Below are positions 9,211 to 17,703 of a stretch of DNA of 64,000 bases, piece by piece. The notes below the pieces were generated by a model. That model did no database searches. It was given only the letters and a program-made list of their open reading frames with translations, and was not told the origin of the DNA. This DNA is from Oscillospiraceae bacterium (GTDB lineage: Bacteria > Bacillota > Clostridia > Oscillospirales > Ruminococcaceae). Made by a program: the position numbers and the translations under genes. How positions within the stretch are numbered: position 1 is the first letter of the stretch; each line of letters starts with the position of its first letter. The DNA lies in contig JAFUNR010000021.1 of the NCBI GenBank assembly GCA_017472965.1, positions 54,318 to 118,317 on the forward strand, read 5' to 3'.

Positions 9211-9240
9211 AAACAGACCGCCGCCGCGGCCTGTTTTTTT
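9211..9240. terminator. bidirectional terminator
   Basis: ACAG-x-CCG (9213-9220) pairs with CGG-x-CTGT (9227-9234) with one internal mismatch, flanked by an A-run on the left and a T-run on the right. It serves the GH127 operon and the convergent YibE/F gene. Confidence 0.8.
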
Positions 9241-9254
9241 GTTGTTCCGTTTCT

Positions 9255-10421
9255 TTACTCCTGCGGCTTTGCCGCCTTTTTTGCCCGCGGATAGACAAGT
9301 GCCGCCAGCAGGCTGGTCAGCGGGATAGCCGCCAGTATGCCAAGGCTGCCCACCAGCGCCTGCTCCACCTCCACCACGATCATCTCCTTGTTCAGGATAT
9401 TCAGCAGCGAGGAATTATACGCCATGATCAGCACCACGGTGGCAAGGGAGGAGCCGATGTACGCCAGCACCAGCGTGTTGGCCATGGTGCCCATCATATC
9501 CCGGCCGATGGCAAAGCCGCTTTTCAGAAGTCCGGCAAAGGTGGGTGCTTCCAGCTGGTCGGCAAGCTCGCCCAGCGAGGATGCGATGGAGATCGCCACA
9601 TCCATCACCGCGCCGGTGGCGCCGATGATGATGGCGGCGAAGATGACCGCCCGCAGATCCACCGAAAGCCCGCCGGAAAGATCATTGAGATACAGTGCCT
9701 GTTCATCCACAAGGCCGGTGATCTTCATCAGCCGGTTCATCAGTGCGGTGAGCAGACCCGCCGTCAGCACGCCGCCGAAGCAGCCCATGGCCGCGATCAG
9801 GGTCTTGCGGCTATAGCCGTCGATGATGAGCAGTGTGGTGACAATGGAGTACAGACAGGTCAGAATGCTCCACACATAAATGTTGCACCCCGCCAGAATG
9901 GAGGGCACGAACACCATAAATACAAACAGACAGGTAATGGTAAGGCCCAGCAGTGTATTCAATCCCTTGAGCCGTCCGAAAACCAGCACCGCCGCGCAGA
10001 AAGCCGCCAGAAGCCACAGCAGCATATCACTGCGCCAGTAGTCGCCGAAGCTGTAGCTGTAGCCCTGATCGGTGTGATGCTCATAGATCATCACCAGATC
10101 CCCGGGGGCGACCTCCTTCATGGCGAAGTTGACAAACGGATCGATCAGCTGCGTGGTGGTGATCACCGTGCCCTTGCGGTATTCATTGAGCAGCAGCACC
10201 TCGAAAGTCAGCGTCTTTTCATTGATGATGCGGCCGTCGCTCATGGTGTAGCTGTATTCCTCGATATCGGTGATCGCCTCCACACGGCCCTTCATACTGA
10301 TGAAATCCGCCTGAATAAAGCCGGTCGCCCGCCGCTGCTGCATATAACGGTATCCCGCAAAAAGCAGCGCCATCGCCAGCACCAGCGTGATGATATATTG
10401 TATCCATTGCTTGCGCGTCAT
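9255..10421 (-). CDS. YibE/F-like integral membrane protein
   Basis: This 388-aa protein has an N-terminal transmembrane anchor (about 9-26), an extracytoplasmic domain (about 30-120) and then about seven to eight hydrophobic segments. Motifs typical of YibE/F are present: FGRLKGLNTLLGL, GATGAVMDVAISIASSL and GTMANTLVLAYIGSSL. The function of the family is not firmly established; transport or secretion roles have been suggested. The ATG is preceded by AAAGGA at suitable distance; the upstream extension of the frame has no ribosome site. The gene is monocistronic with its own promoter. Confidence 0.85.
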   Translation of the reverse strand: MTRKQWIQYIITLVLAMALLFAGYRYMQQRRATGFIQADFISMKGRVEAITDIEEYSYTMSDGRIINEKTLTFEVLLLNEYRKGTVITTTQLIDPFVNFAMKEVAPGDLVMIYEHHTDQGYSYSFGDYWRSDMLLWLLAAFCAAVLVFGRLKGLNTLLGLTITCLFVFMVFVPSILAGCNIYVWSILTCLYSIVTTLLIIDGYSRKTLIAAMGCFGGVLTAGLLTALMNRLMKITGLVDEQALYLNDLSGGLSVDLRAVIFAAIIIGATGAVMDVAISIASSLGELADQLEAPTFAGLLKSGFAIGRDMMGTMANTLVLAYIGSSLATVVLIMAYNSSLLNILNKEMIVVEVEQALVGSLGILAAIPLTSLLAALVYPRAKKAAKPQE

Positions 10422-10491
10422 GGCAGATATCCTTTCGCCGCCGCATAAGGCACTTTCGCCAAAGGCCTTTTTGCGGCACAGATTTTTTCTT

Positions 10492-10520
10492 ATTGTAACA
10501 CATTTGTTCCTGCATGAAAA
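10492..10520 (-). promoter_or_regulatory. promoter of YibE/F gene
   Basis: Minus strand TTTTCA (10515-10520), 17-base spacer ending TGT (extended -10), TACAAT (10492-10497), about 70 bases ahead of the start. Confidence 0.65.
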
Positions 10521-10567
10521 GCACACCGGGGCTGTTTGAAAAGAATTTCACAAACACAGATTTCCGC

Positions 10568-10596
10568 TTGCGCTTTTTGGCGGAATATGCTACCAT
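10568..10596 (+). promoter_or_regulatory. promoter of GH20 gene, extended -10 type
   Basis: TTGCGC (10568-10573), 17-base spacer ending ATATGC, TACCAT (10591-10596). The 12-base string ATATGCTACCAT recurs exactly in the promoter of the GH42-like gene at 12822-12833. Confidence 0.65.
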
Positions 10597-10644
10597 GCAA
10601 CTGGAACATTTTTTCGCACACTGCACAAAGAAAGGAAGAATACC

Positions 10645-12132
10645 ATGGAGCGTTTTACCGTGATCCCCCAGCCCGTACAGTTTGAAAAGGCCGAAGGCCG
10701 CGTGGCCATCGCCCCCCGCTATGCCTGCGATGCTGCCCTGCTACCGGTGGGCGAGATCCTCTCCGATGCCGCCGACCGCATCCACGGCGTGTTTTTCACC
10801 GCCGTTGAAGATACCGCGGCAGGCCTTGATCCTGCGCTTGCGGTCAACGAATATGTCGCCGCATTTTCCTCCGGTGCAGAGGCCGCCGGCGCCGGAAACG
10901 GCATCCGCTTTGTCCTTGATGCCGCGCTTGCCGCCGGGGAATACCGCATTGTCACCGACGGGACCGGCTGCACCGTGACCGCCGGCAGCACCGGGGCCGC
11001 CAACTATGCCGCCGCCACGCTGGTACAGCTGCTGGAAAAGGATGGCGACACACTGAGCCTGCCCATCGGCACCATTCAGGATAAGCCCGTCAGCGAGTGG
11101 CGCGGCCTGATGGTGGATCTGGCCCGTCAGTGGCATCCCGCAGAATACCTGTTCCGCTATGTGGATCTGTGCTGGCTGTACAAGATCAACCGCCTGCAGC
11201 TGCACTTCACAGACGATCAGTCCTACACGCTGCCCAGTAAGGCCTTCCCCGCGCTGCCCACACAGGGCCGCACCTACACCGCCGCGCAGATCGCCGCCCT
11301 GCGGGAGTATGCCGCCGCCCGCGGCGTGATGCTGGTGCCGGAGGTGGATTTCCCCGGCCATTCGCTGCAGTTCAACACCAGACTGCCGGAGATCTTCGGC
11401 ACAGGCACTGTCTCCTGCTGCGAGGAAAAGACCTTTGAAGCCATCGGCAAGCTGCTGGACGAAGTGTTCGAGCTTTTCCCCGAGGCCGAGTATTTCCATC
11501 TGGGCGGCGACGAGGCCCGGCTGGAGCAGTGGAACGATTGCCCCGGCTGCGTGGCCTACCGCGAGGCCCACGGCCTGCCCGATGCACACGCCCAGTACGC
11601 CCACTATGTGGACCGCGTGGCAAAAATGGTGCTGGAGCGCGGCAAAAAGCCGGTGGCATGGGAGGGCTTTGCCAAGGAATATAACCACATGGTGACCAAG
11701 GAGCTGCTGGTTTTCTCGTGGGAGAACTATTACCAGATCGCGCCGGAGCTTGTTGAAGGCGGCTTTACCATCATCAATGCCTCCTGGAAGCCGAATTATG
11801 TGGTGACCCCCGCCGCCATGTGGTCACGGGAGGAGATCCTTCAGTGGAATCCCCGCCGCTGGACTCATTTCTGGGAGAAATCCGCCGCTTACAACACCTG
11901 GATCACCGTACCGGATACTGCCCCTGTGCTGGGCGGTCAGCTGTGCGCCTGGGGTGACCGGCTGGTGCAGTACGCCACCCGCCACGGCGGTGCGCGGGAG
12001 GAATTTGCCCGCGTAAGCGAGCGTCTGCCCGCCGTGGCCGAGCGCTGCTGGCAGCCGAACGCCGAATGCGCCCCCGCCGAGGTATGGGATGCGGCCGCCG
12101 CCATGGCCGCAAAGCTGACCGGCATCGGCTGA
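10645..12132 (+). CDS. GH20 beta-N-acetylhexosaminidase
   Basis: This 495-aa enzyme has an N-terminal GH20b-like domain (about 1-140) and a TIM barrel (about 150-490). The family motif is clear: YFHLGGDEARLEQW, with the Asp-Glu pair at D289-E290 (Glu acid/base, Asp assisting the substrate acetamido group). HFTDDQSYTLPS and EVDFPGHS are also diagnostic. No signal peptide is visible, so a cytoplasmic role on imported GlcNAc/GalNAc-containing glycans is likely. GAAAGGAAG lies 9 bases ahead of the ATG. It is followed by a terminator and is probably a single-gene unit that shares a promoter motif with the GH42-like gene. Confidence 0.92.
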   Translation: MERFTVIPQPVQFEKAEGRVAIAPRYACDAALLPVGEILSDAADRIHGVFFTAVEDTAAGLDPALAVNEYVAAFSSGAEAAGAGNGIRFVLDAALAAGEYRIVTDGTGCTVTAGSTGAANYAAATLVQLLEKDGDTLSLPIGTIQDKPVSEWRGLMVDLARQWHPAEYLFRYVDLCWLYKINRLQLHFTDDQSYTLPSKAFPALPTQGRTYTAAQIAALREYAAARGVMLVPEVDFPGHSLQFNTRLPEIFGTGTVSCCEEKTFEAIGKLLDEVFELFPEAEYFHLGGDEARLEQWNDCPGCVAYREAHGLPDAHAQYAHYVDRVAKMVLERGKKPVAWEGFAKEYNHMVTKELLVFSWENYYQIAPELVEGGFTIINASWKPNYVVTPAAMWSREEILQWNPRRWTHFWEKSAAYNTWITVPDTAPVLGGQLCAWGDRLVQYATRHGGAREEFARVSERLPAVAERCWQPNAECAPAEVWDAAAAMAAKLTGIG

Positions 12133-12205
12133 CACGGATTACCGCAGCTGTCACCGTCAGATTTTCCCCAAAAGCGCCGCATCTGACCGGATGCTTTCAA
12201 CATCA

Positions 12206-12248
12206 AAAGGGAGCTGTTGCCGAAATGGCAGCAGCTCCCTTTGCTTTT
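12206..12248 (+). terminator. terminator of GH20 gene
   Basis: AAAGGGAGCTG (12206-12216) pairs with CAGCTCCCTTT (12232-12242), followed by GCTTTTG. Confidence 0.85.
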
Positions 12249-12271
12249 GTATTGCCCGACCGTTCTGCGTG

Positions 12272-12634
12272 TCAGGACTTTTCGTTCACCGAACGGTCAG
12301 CAGGATTTATCAGCGTGATCGCGTACACCTTTCCCACCCGCAGCGGATCGCTTTCCATCACATTGCCGTCATGGTATACCGTCACCTCGTCGCCGACGAC
12401 CACAGCGGTGTAGCTGTCCGCATTCTCCGGCTGCAGCGAGAACGACCAGTGCGAACCGTTGGGGTAACCCTCTGCCTTTTCGGCATACACAAGAAAGGAA
12501 TCCTCCCGCACCTCGTATACAGTGCCGCTCACGCTCGGCCTGTGGCCGATGATATAGTTCATGCTTTTGGTGCTGCAGCCTGCCAGCACAAATAAGCAGG
12601 CCAGCACCAGAACGAATACCGTCCGTTTTTTCAT
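12272..12634 (-). CDS. small lipoprotein
   Basis: This 120-aa protein has a classical lipoprotein signal: MKKRTVFVLVLACLFVLAGC, with the lipobox LAGC (Cys20) followed by STK. The mature 100 residues are beta-rich (SGTVYEVREDSFLVY, VVVGDEVTVYHDG), resembling a small OB/PPIase-free DUF-type domain; no known family was recognised. The start is the ATG 8 bases after AAGGAG; the frame extends 49 codons upstream without a signal, and that extension would destroy the signal peptide. It is anchored outside the membrane. No operon partner. Confidence 0.75.
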   Translation of the reverse strand: MKKRTVFVLVLACLFVLAGCSTKSMNYIIGHRPSVSGTVYEVREDSFLVYAEKAEGYPNGSHWSFSLQPENADSYTAVVVGDEVTVYHDGNVMESDPLRVGKVYAITLINPADRSVNEKS

Positions 12635-12804
12635 CTGCCTTTTCTCCTTTATCTTCCGCTTCCGGGCGGATGCTTCTGCCTGTATTTTACCACAGCCGCC
12701 GCCAAGGCGCAAGACCGGCGCTGCCCGCACACCGTCGCGCCTGCCCTCTTCTCTTTTGCCGCCATCTTCCGCAATATGCACGAAAAAAATCGCTGTTTTT
12801 CATC

Positions 12805-12833
12805 TTGTGTTTTGGTGGCAGATATGCTACCAT
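12805..12833 (+). promoter_or_regulatory. promoter of GH42-like gene, extended -10 type
   Basis: TTGTGT (12805-12810), 17-base spacer ending ATATGC, TACCAT (12828-12833), 45 bases before the ATG. The spacer (TTTGGTGGCAGATATGC) is very like that of the GH20 promoter. Confidence 0.65.
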
Positions 12834-12878
12834 TCGCAAAGAAGCTCCCTGCACGGGGGCGCAAAAGGAGGCTGCACC

Positions 12879-14984
12879 ATGTTCAAAGCAAACATCCGCC
12901 GCGAGGAGGGTATCCCCCGCCTTTACATCAACGACGAGCTGACCCCGCCCATGCTGCTGTGGCTGAACACCAACGAGCGCAGCCGGGACGATCTGAACAC
13001 CGCGCAGGCGCGGGAATTCGGTGCACGCGGGATGCATCTGTATTCCGCCATGGCGCATCTGCCGCTCTCCGGCGTGGATTTTGAGGACTGCCGCGCCGCC
13101 ATGCGCTGCATCATCGCCGGCGACCCCGAGGCACGCATTCTGCTGCGGGTATCCATGTCCCCCACCGGAGCGGAAGCGGACGAGTGGTGCGTCACCCACC
13201 CCGACGATAAAATGGACTGGCACGTGGTACACACCACGCCCTACAACAACGGCATGGTCAACGAGACCAGCATCGTGGGCACCGCCCCCAGCGCGGTGAC
13301 GGTGGCCTCGGACGAGTGGTTCGCCGCAGCGCAGAATGCGGTGATCAATCTGTACCGTGCGCTGGACGGAGATCCCGAATTCAGCGACCATCTGCTGGGT
13401 CTGCATGTGGGCGGCGGCGAGACCAGCGAATGGTTCCACTACGGCCTGCGGGAGCGCGGCATCGATTACAGCCCCGCCAATGCAAAAAAATACGCCGCGT
13501 GGCTGCGGGAGAAATACGGCGCAGATCATCCCGACACCGCCCTGCCGGAGGATCTGCCCGGCAACGACCGCATGCTGCCGCCCAAACGCACCTTGCTCAC
13601 CCGCGAAAGCGACCGCCGTTACACCGATTATGCCGAATATTCCAGCTGGCTGATGAGCCAGCGCATCCTTGATTTCGCCCGCGTGCTGCGCCGCGAGATG
13701 GGTCCCGACCGGCTGGTGGTATTCTTCTACGGTTACCTTTTTGAGCTGTACGACCCCCGCACCGGTCACTTTATGCTGCGGCGCATTCTGGAATGCCCCG
13801 ATATCGATGCGCTGACCAGCCCCGTGTGCTATACCGACCGCTGCCACGGCGGCGTGGGCGCATTGATGAGCCCTGCGGATTCCATCACTGCCCACGGCAA
13901 GCTGTGGATCGTGGAAAACGACATCCGTTCCCCGAACATCATCCGCTGTGACCCCACCCCCAACAGCGACTGGGTGGACAAGGTGGACAGCATTGAGCAT
14001 TACAACGAGGTGCTCACCCGCGAGGCGGCGCAGATGCTCATCCACGGGCTGGGCTGCTGGTACATGGATCTGGGCGGCCTTGGCTGGTTCCATCACCCCA
14101 TGATCTGGGATCACATCGCCGCGCTGCACAAGCTATACAAAAAGCTGTACACCGCGCTGCGCTGCGCCGCGCCCGAGGTGGCGGTGCTGGTGGATGAGGA
14201 CGGTATGTTCCTGCAGGGCCACGCCGACTGTCTGGGCGTCAATCTGCTGTACCGCACCCGCATCAGCTTCTACCGCGCCAGCGTGCAGTTCGGCATGTAC
14301 ACCGCATCGGATTTCGAGGCCGGCGTCATCCCGCCGGTGAAGGTCGCCTTCTATCTTTCGCCCTTTGCCATCACCCCCGAACGCACCGAAAAAATCCGTG
14401 CCCGCGCCGCTTCAAACGGCACAACGCTGGTATTTCTGCACGGCTTCGGCATCACCGCCGCTGCGGACATCCGCCGGCTGACCGGCATGGAGATCGCCGC
14501 GCAGGAGGGTGAGATCTTTGACCTTGCCATGGAGGGCAGCGGCATCTGCTGGCAGGATGCCCGCTGGGGAACCCAGCCCGCCAACCCCGCCGCATGGGTA
14601 GAGAGCGGCGGCAAGGCGCTGGCACAGTATACGAAAGGCGCGCTTGCGGGCAAAACCGCCGCGGCCATCAGCCGTATGCCGGAATACACCGCTATCTTTA
14701 CGGGCGCCACCGAGCTTTCGGCACAGGCGGTGCGCGAGCTTTGCCGCATGGGCGGCGCGCACATCTTCAGCGAGGATGACGCCGACACCTGGCTGTGCGG
14801 CAGCGGCTTCTATATGCTGCACACCGGCTTTGCCCGCGGCAGCCACACCGTAAATCTGCCTGCCGAAAAGGAGCTGGTCGCCTGGCCGCAGGGCACGGCA
14901 CTCTGCACCGACGCCCTGACCGTAGACGGCCCCGTCAAAACCGGGCTGTGGATCGAAAAGGCCCTGTGGGATGCACAGGGATAA
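12879..14984 (+). CDS. GH42-like glycoside hydrolase (beta-galactosidase-type)
   Basis: This 701-aa protein has an N-terminal TIM-barrel glycosidase domain (about 1-420) and a glutamine-amidotransferase-like trimerisation domain (about 430-600), as in GH42-clan enzymes. Candidate catalytic residues are the Glu in HVGGGETSEWF (acid/base) and the Glu in LWIVENDIRSP (nucleophile). The barrel sequence is distant from classical GH42, so the substrate is uncertain; it may belong to a newer GH-A family. The start is the ATG with AAAGGAGG 8 bases upstream; the longer open frame begins far inside the preceding lipoprotein region. Monocistronic, with promoter and terminator. Confidence 0.7.
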   Translation: MFKANIRREEGIPRLYINDELTPPMLLWLNTNERSRDDLNTAQAREFGARGMHLYSAMAHLPLSGVDFEDCRAAMRCIIAGDPEARILLRVSMSPTGAEADEWCVTHPDDKMDWHVVHTTPYNNGMVNETSIVGTAPSAVTVASDEWFAAAQNAVINLYRALDGDPEFSDHLLGLHVGGGETSEWFHYGLRERGIDYSPANAKKYAAWLREKYGADHPDTALPEDLPGNDRMLPPKRTLLTRESDRRYTDYAEYSSWLMSQRILDFARVLRREMGPDRLVVFFYGYLFELYDPRTGHFMLRRILECPDIDALTSPVCYTDRCHGGVGALMSPADSITAHGKLWIVENDIRSPNIIRCDPTPNSDWVDKVDSIEHYNEVLTREAAQMLIHGLGCWYMDLGGLGWFHHPMIWDHIAALHKLYKKLYTALRCAAPEVAVLVDEDGMFLQGHADCLGVNLLYRTRISFYRASVQFGMYTASDFEAGVIPPVKVAFYLSPFAITPERTEKIRARAASNGTTLVFLHGFGITAAADIRRLTGMEIAAQEGEIFDLAMEGSGICWQDARWGTQPANPAAWVESGGKALAQYTKGALAGKTAAAISRMPEYTAIFTGATELSAQAVRELCRMGGAHIFSEDDADTWLCGSGFYMLHTGFARGSHTVNLPAEKELVAWPQGTALCTDALTVDGPVKTGLWIEKALWDAQG

Positions 14985-15025
14985 ACAAGAGCCTTTTTCT
15001 TCGTTTTTCACTCATAAATCACAAT

Positions 15026-15229
15026 TCAAAACATCCGTTGACAGCCTGTGTCAACGGATGTTTTTTTGCATCTGTTTTCTTCCTGCGGGTCATCCATGTT
15101 CTCTAAAACAAATACTATCATCTGATTGATCAGCCCATTTCTGCTGATACCGATTTGATCGGCTTTATCCCATTCGATCAATCGATCGTTGCAATTTACA
15201 TAGTAAAAAACCGGAGCCTGTACAGACAC
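15026..15229 (-). pseudogene. fragment resembling a ribbon-helix-helix DNA-binding protein
   Basis: On the minus strand the frame reads a stretch (about codons 16-43) with DRLIEWDKADQIGISRN and then LINQMIVFVLEN, which matches the beta-strand/helix/GISR-turn/helix layout of Arc/CopG-type ribbon-helix-helix proteins. The frame starts inside one hairpin (15207-15254) and ends inside another (15028-15063). There is no ribosome site at the GTG, so it is more likely a gene remnant between two terminators than an intact gene. It is AT-richer than its neighbours. Confidence 0.3.
15028..15067 (+). terminator. strong terminator of GH42-like gene
   Basis: A perfect 15-bp stem, AAACATCCGTTGACA with its complement around loop GCCTG (15044-15048), followed by seven T residues. 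Confidence 0.95.
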
Positions 15230-15254
15230 AAGCTGCTGTACAGGCTTCGGTTTT
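15204..15254 (-). terminator. terminator of the GH2/alpha-alpha barrel operon
   Basis: AAACCGGAGCCTGTACA (about 15208-15224) pairs with TGTACAGGCTTCGGTTT (15237-15253) with one G-T pair. On the minus strand it is followed by TTTTTTACTATG. Confidence 0.85.
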
Positions 15255-15282
15255 ATACAAATTATTTTTGCTGGTTTCTCGT

Positions 15283-17634
15283 TCAGAACCCTTCAAACTC
15301 GTCCCAGAAGCCGGCTTTTTTCATGCAGGCGGTGTAGGCATCGAGAGTCCAGCCTTCACCGATATTGCAGACATAGTGGTTTTTGCCGGCGCCGGCGGCG
15401 GTCTGCCATTCGATCAGGTAGAAGCCGCAGTGCCGCTCGGGCAGGATCGCCGCGCGCAGTGTTTCATCGGGGGCAAGACTCACCGCACCGGCGGCCAGCT
15501 TTTCGCCCGAAGCAAGATCCGTCACGGTGTATTCCGCCCGCACCGCCTCGCGGCTTTCGTTGGCGGCCAGCAGTGCAATGCCGCCGTTTTCCGGCTCGTC
15601 ACAGAACAGACAGACCGGCTGCTGAGAGCGTTTGATATAGCTGTAGGCCAGCTTTTTACAGCCGTACCAATCCACGATGGCATCCGACACCTGCGGCCAG
15701 CCGTCGATGACATTCCACCACAGAATGCCGTTCTTGCGGCCTTTTTCTGCCCGGAAATGCTCGATGAAATACTTTTTCGCCTCGGCCTGCGAGATCTGGC
15801 TGGCGCGGGCGAAATCCTCCAGACTGCCGGCGGCGGTGCCGAAGATGCGCTCCACATGGCTGATCATCAGCGGCAGGCGGTAGGCATAGGGGTTATCCTC
15901 CGCCGTATCCGTCATGCCGGCGGCGTGCACCAGCCAGTCGCCGTTTGTGCAGATCTCGTGGATGTCCTGCACGGGCAGGCTTTCGGCAGGAATGAACTTT
16001 TTGAGGGATTCCGGCGAGGGACAGCCGTGGTAGCCGATCTCGCTGGCAAAATGGCATTCCGGCGCCAGATAGAAATCCCCCTTGAAGAAATCGCGGGGAC
16101 CCCAGAGATGATCCTCGGCGGGCATACCGTAACGCCATGCACGCTCATCCAGATAGGGGGAGCTGGGCAGATACGGGCGGGTGGCATCGTGGTTGCGCAG
16201 CTCGCGGGGGATGATATCGCGGGTGAGCTTATTCATATTGGGGTCGATATACGCAGGCGGCTGCTCATCGGTGTAGTGCTGCTCCCAGTAGTTCACCACA
16301 AAGACGTCGCACTCGTTGTCGCCCGCCCACAGCGCCAGCGACGGATGCTGCCGCTTTTCGATGGCGATGCGGCGCACCTCCTCCTTCATCAGGCGGCACA
16401 GGCGCTCGTCATCGGGATAGTGGCCGCAGGCCAGCGCAAAATCCTGCCAGATCAGGATGCCGTGGGCATCGCAGTAATCGTAGAGCACCTCGCCGGGGTA
16501 GGCATTGCCGCCCCAGCAGCGGATCATATTGCAGCCAAGATCATCGGCAAGCTCGATGTCACGCAGTGTATAGGCATCGTGCCGGCTGGGCAGCGCATCG
16601 GGGGGCACCCAGTTGGTACCCATGGCAAAGATGCGTTTGCCGTTGACGATGAAGCAGAAATCGCCTTCCTCACCGGAGCGGGAGGTACGCTTGAGCCACA
16701 GATGCCGCACGCCCAGCCTGTAGCTGACGGTATCGCACACCGCGCCCTTGCAGCGCAGCGTGACGGTGATATCATACATGGCGGGCTCGCCGTAGTTCTT
16801 CGGCCACCACAGCACCGGGTCGGGCAGCATGGTGGAAATGCGCAGCGAAGCATTGTAGGCGCGGTGTTCGGTACAGAAGCTGCTTTCACCGCAGCGGCCC
16901 TCCACCGTCACGGTGTAATCGGTGATGGTATCCGCTTCGGTCTCGATGCGCAGTGTGGTATACAGCTGCGCCAGTGTGTTGTTTTCATACAGCGCATGGG
17001 TATAGGTATACGGCTCCACGATGCGGGCGGCGGGCAGGTATTCCACACTCACCGGCTTCCACAGACCGGCCGAAACGATGCGGGGCATGATATCCCAGCC
17101 GAACATGGAGCCGGGCTTGCGCAGCATGATGGCATCCTGATTGTACTGCAGACCGAAGCACATGGCGGGGATATGGAACTGCCGGGCATAGATGGCGGCG
17201 GGCAGGATATGCACCGCCAGCGTGTGGTGCCCCGCTGCGATCCCTTTCAGCGGAAAGCGATGGGCATGGAGCATATTTTCCACAAAGCCCAGCTCTGCCC
17301 CATCCAGCAGAATGTGCGCGGCGGTATCCAAGCCTTCAAACACCAGAAACGCATCAAAGCCCGCACGGGGCTCATAATCGAATTCGGCGAAATAGAACCA
17401 GTGCAGGTTTTCCAGTTTCTGCGCCTGCAGGGTATTTTTGCCAAAGTAGATGTCCTCCAGCAAGCCCTCCCGCATCCAGTCAAGCTCCACATTGCCGGGC
17501 ACTGCGGCATCGATGACAGGCATACCGCAGGCTGCCGCCTGTGCAGGGGTATGGGGGTCGGCGCCGCATTCCTTCAGTGCGGCATTGGGCATCCACGCCA
17601 GCTTCCAGCCGGTGATTCGGATCTGTTCTTTCAT
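15283..17634 (-). CDS. GH2 beta-mannosidase-like enzyme
   Basis: This 783-aa enzyme has the GH2 layout: N-terminal jelly roll (about 1-190), immunoglobulin-like domain (about 195-290), TIM barrel (about 295-640) and C-terminal domains. MIRCWGGNAYPGEVLYDYCD followed by GILIWQDF is characteristic of the beta-mannosidase branch. The acid/base is the Glu in WAGDNECDVF; the nucleophile is probably the Glu in HFASEIGYHG. No signal peptide. The start is the ATG preceded by TTGGAGGAG. It is the second gene of a minus-strand pair, separated from the upstream gene by a hairpin. Substrate preference for beta-mannosides is inferred from motifs. Confidence 0.87.
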   Translation of the reverse strand: MKEQIRITGWKLAWMPNAALKECGADPHTPAQAAACGMPVIDAAVPGNVELDWMREGLLEDIYFGKNTLQAQKLENLHWFYFAEFDYEPRAGFDAFLVFEGLDTAAHILLDGAELGFVENMLHAHRFPLKGIAAGHHTLAVHILPAAIYARQFHIPAMCFGLQYNQDAIMLRKPGSMFGWDIMPRIVSAGLWKPVSVEYLPAARIVEPYTYTHALYENNTLAQLYTTLRIETEADTITDYTVTVEGRCGESSFCTEHRAYNASLRISTMLPDPVLWWPKNYGEPAMYDITVTLRCKGAVCDTVSYRLGVRHLWLKRTSRSGEEGDFCFIVNGKRIFAMGTNWVPPDALPSRHDAYTLRDIELADDLGCNMIRCWGGNAYPGEVLYDYCDAHGILIWQDFALACGHYPDDERLCRLMKEEVRRIAIEKRQHPSLALWAGDNECDVFVVNYWEQHYTDEQPPAYIDPNMNKLTRDIIPRELRNHDATRPYLPSSPYLDERAWRYGMPAEDHLWGPRDFFKGDFYLAPECHFASEIGYHGCPSPESLKKFIPAESLPVQDIHEICTNGDWLVHAAGMTDTAEDNPYAYRLPLMISHVERIFGTAAGSLEDFARASQISQAEAKKYFIEHFRAEKGRKNGILWWNVIDGWPQVSDAIVDWYGCKKLAYSYIKRSQQPVCLFCDEPENGGIALLAANESREAVRAEYTVTDLASGEKLAAGAVSLAPDETLRAAILPERHCGFYLIEWQTAAGAGKNHYVCNIGEGWTLDAYTACMKKAGFWDEFEGF

Positions 17635-17651
17635 ACGCTCCTCCAAAAACA

Positions 17652-17679
17652 GGAGCTGCTGCGGCATTGCAGCAGCTCC
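17652..17679 (-). terminator. intercistronic hairpin (attenuator-like)
   Basis: A perfect 11-bp stem, GGAGCTGCTGC with its complement around GGCATT. On the minus strand it is followed by TGTTTTTGGAGGAG, i.e. a short T-run merging into the ribosome site of the GH2 gene. It could reduce read-through or stabilise one cistron. Confidence 0.6.
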
Positions 17680-17703
17680 CGGACAGTTCATTATTTACAG
17701 TGC

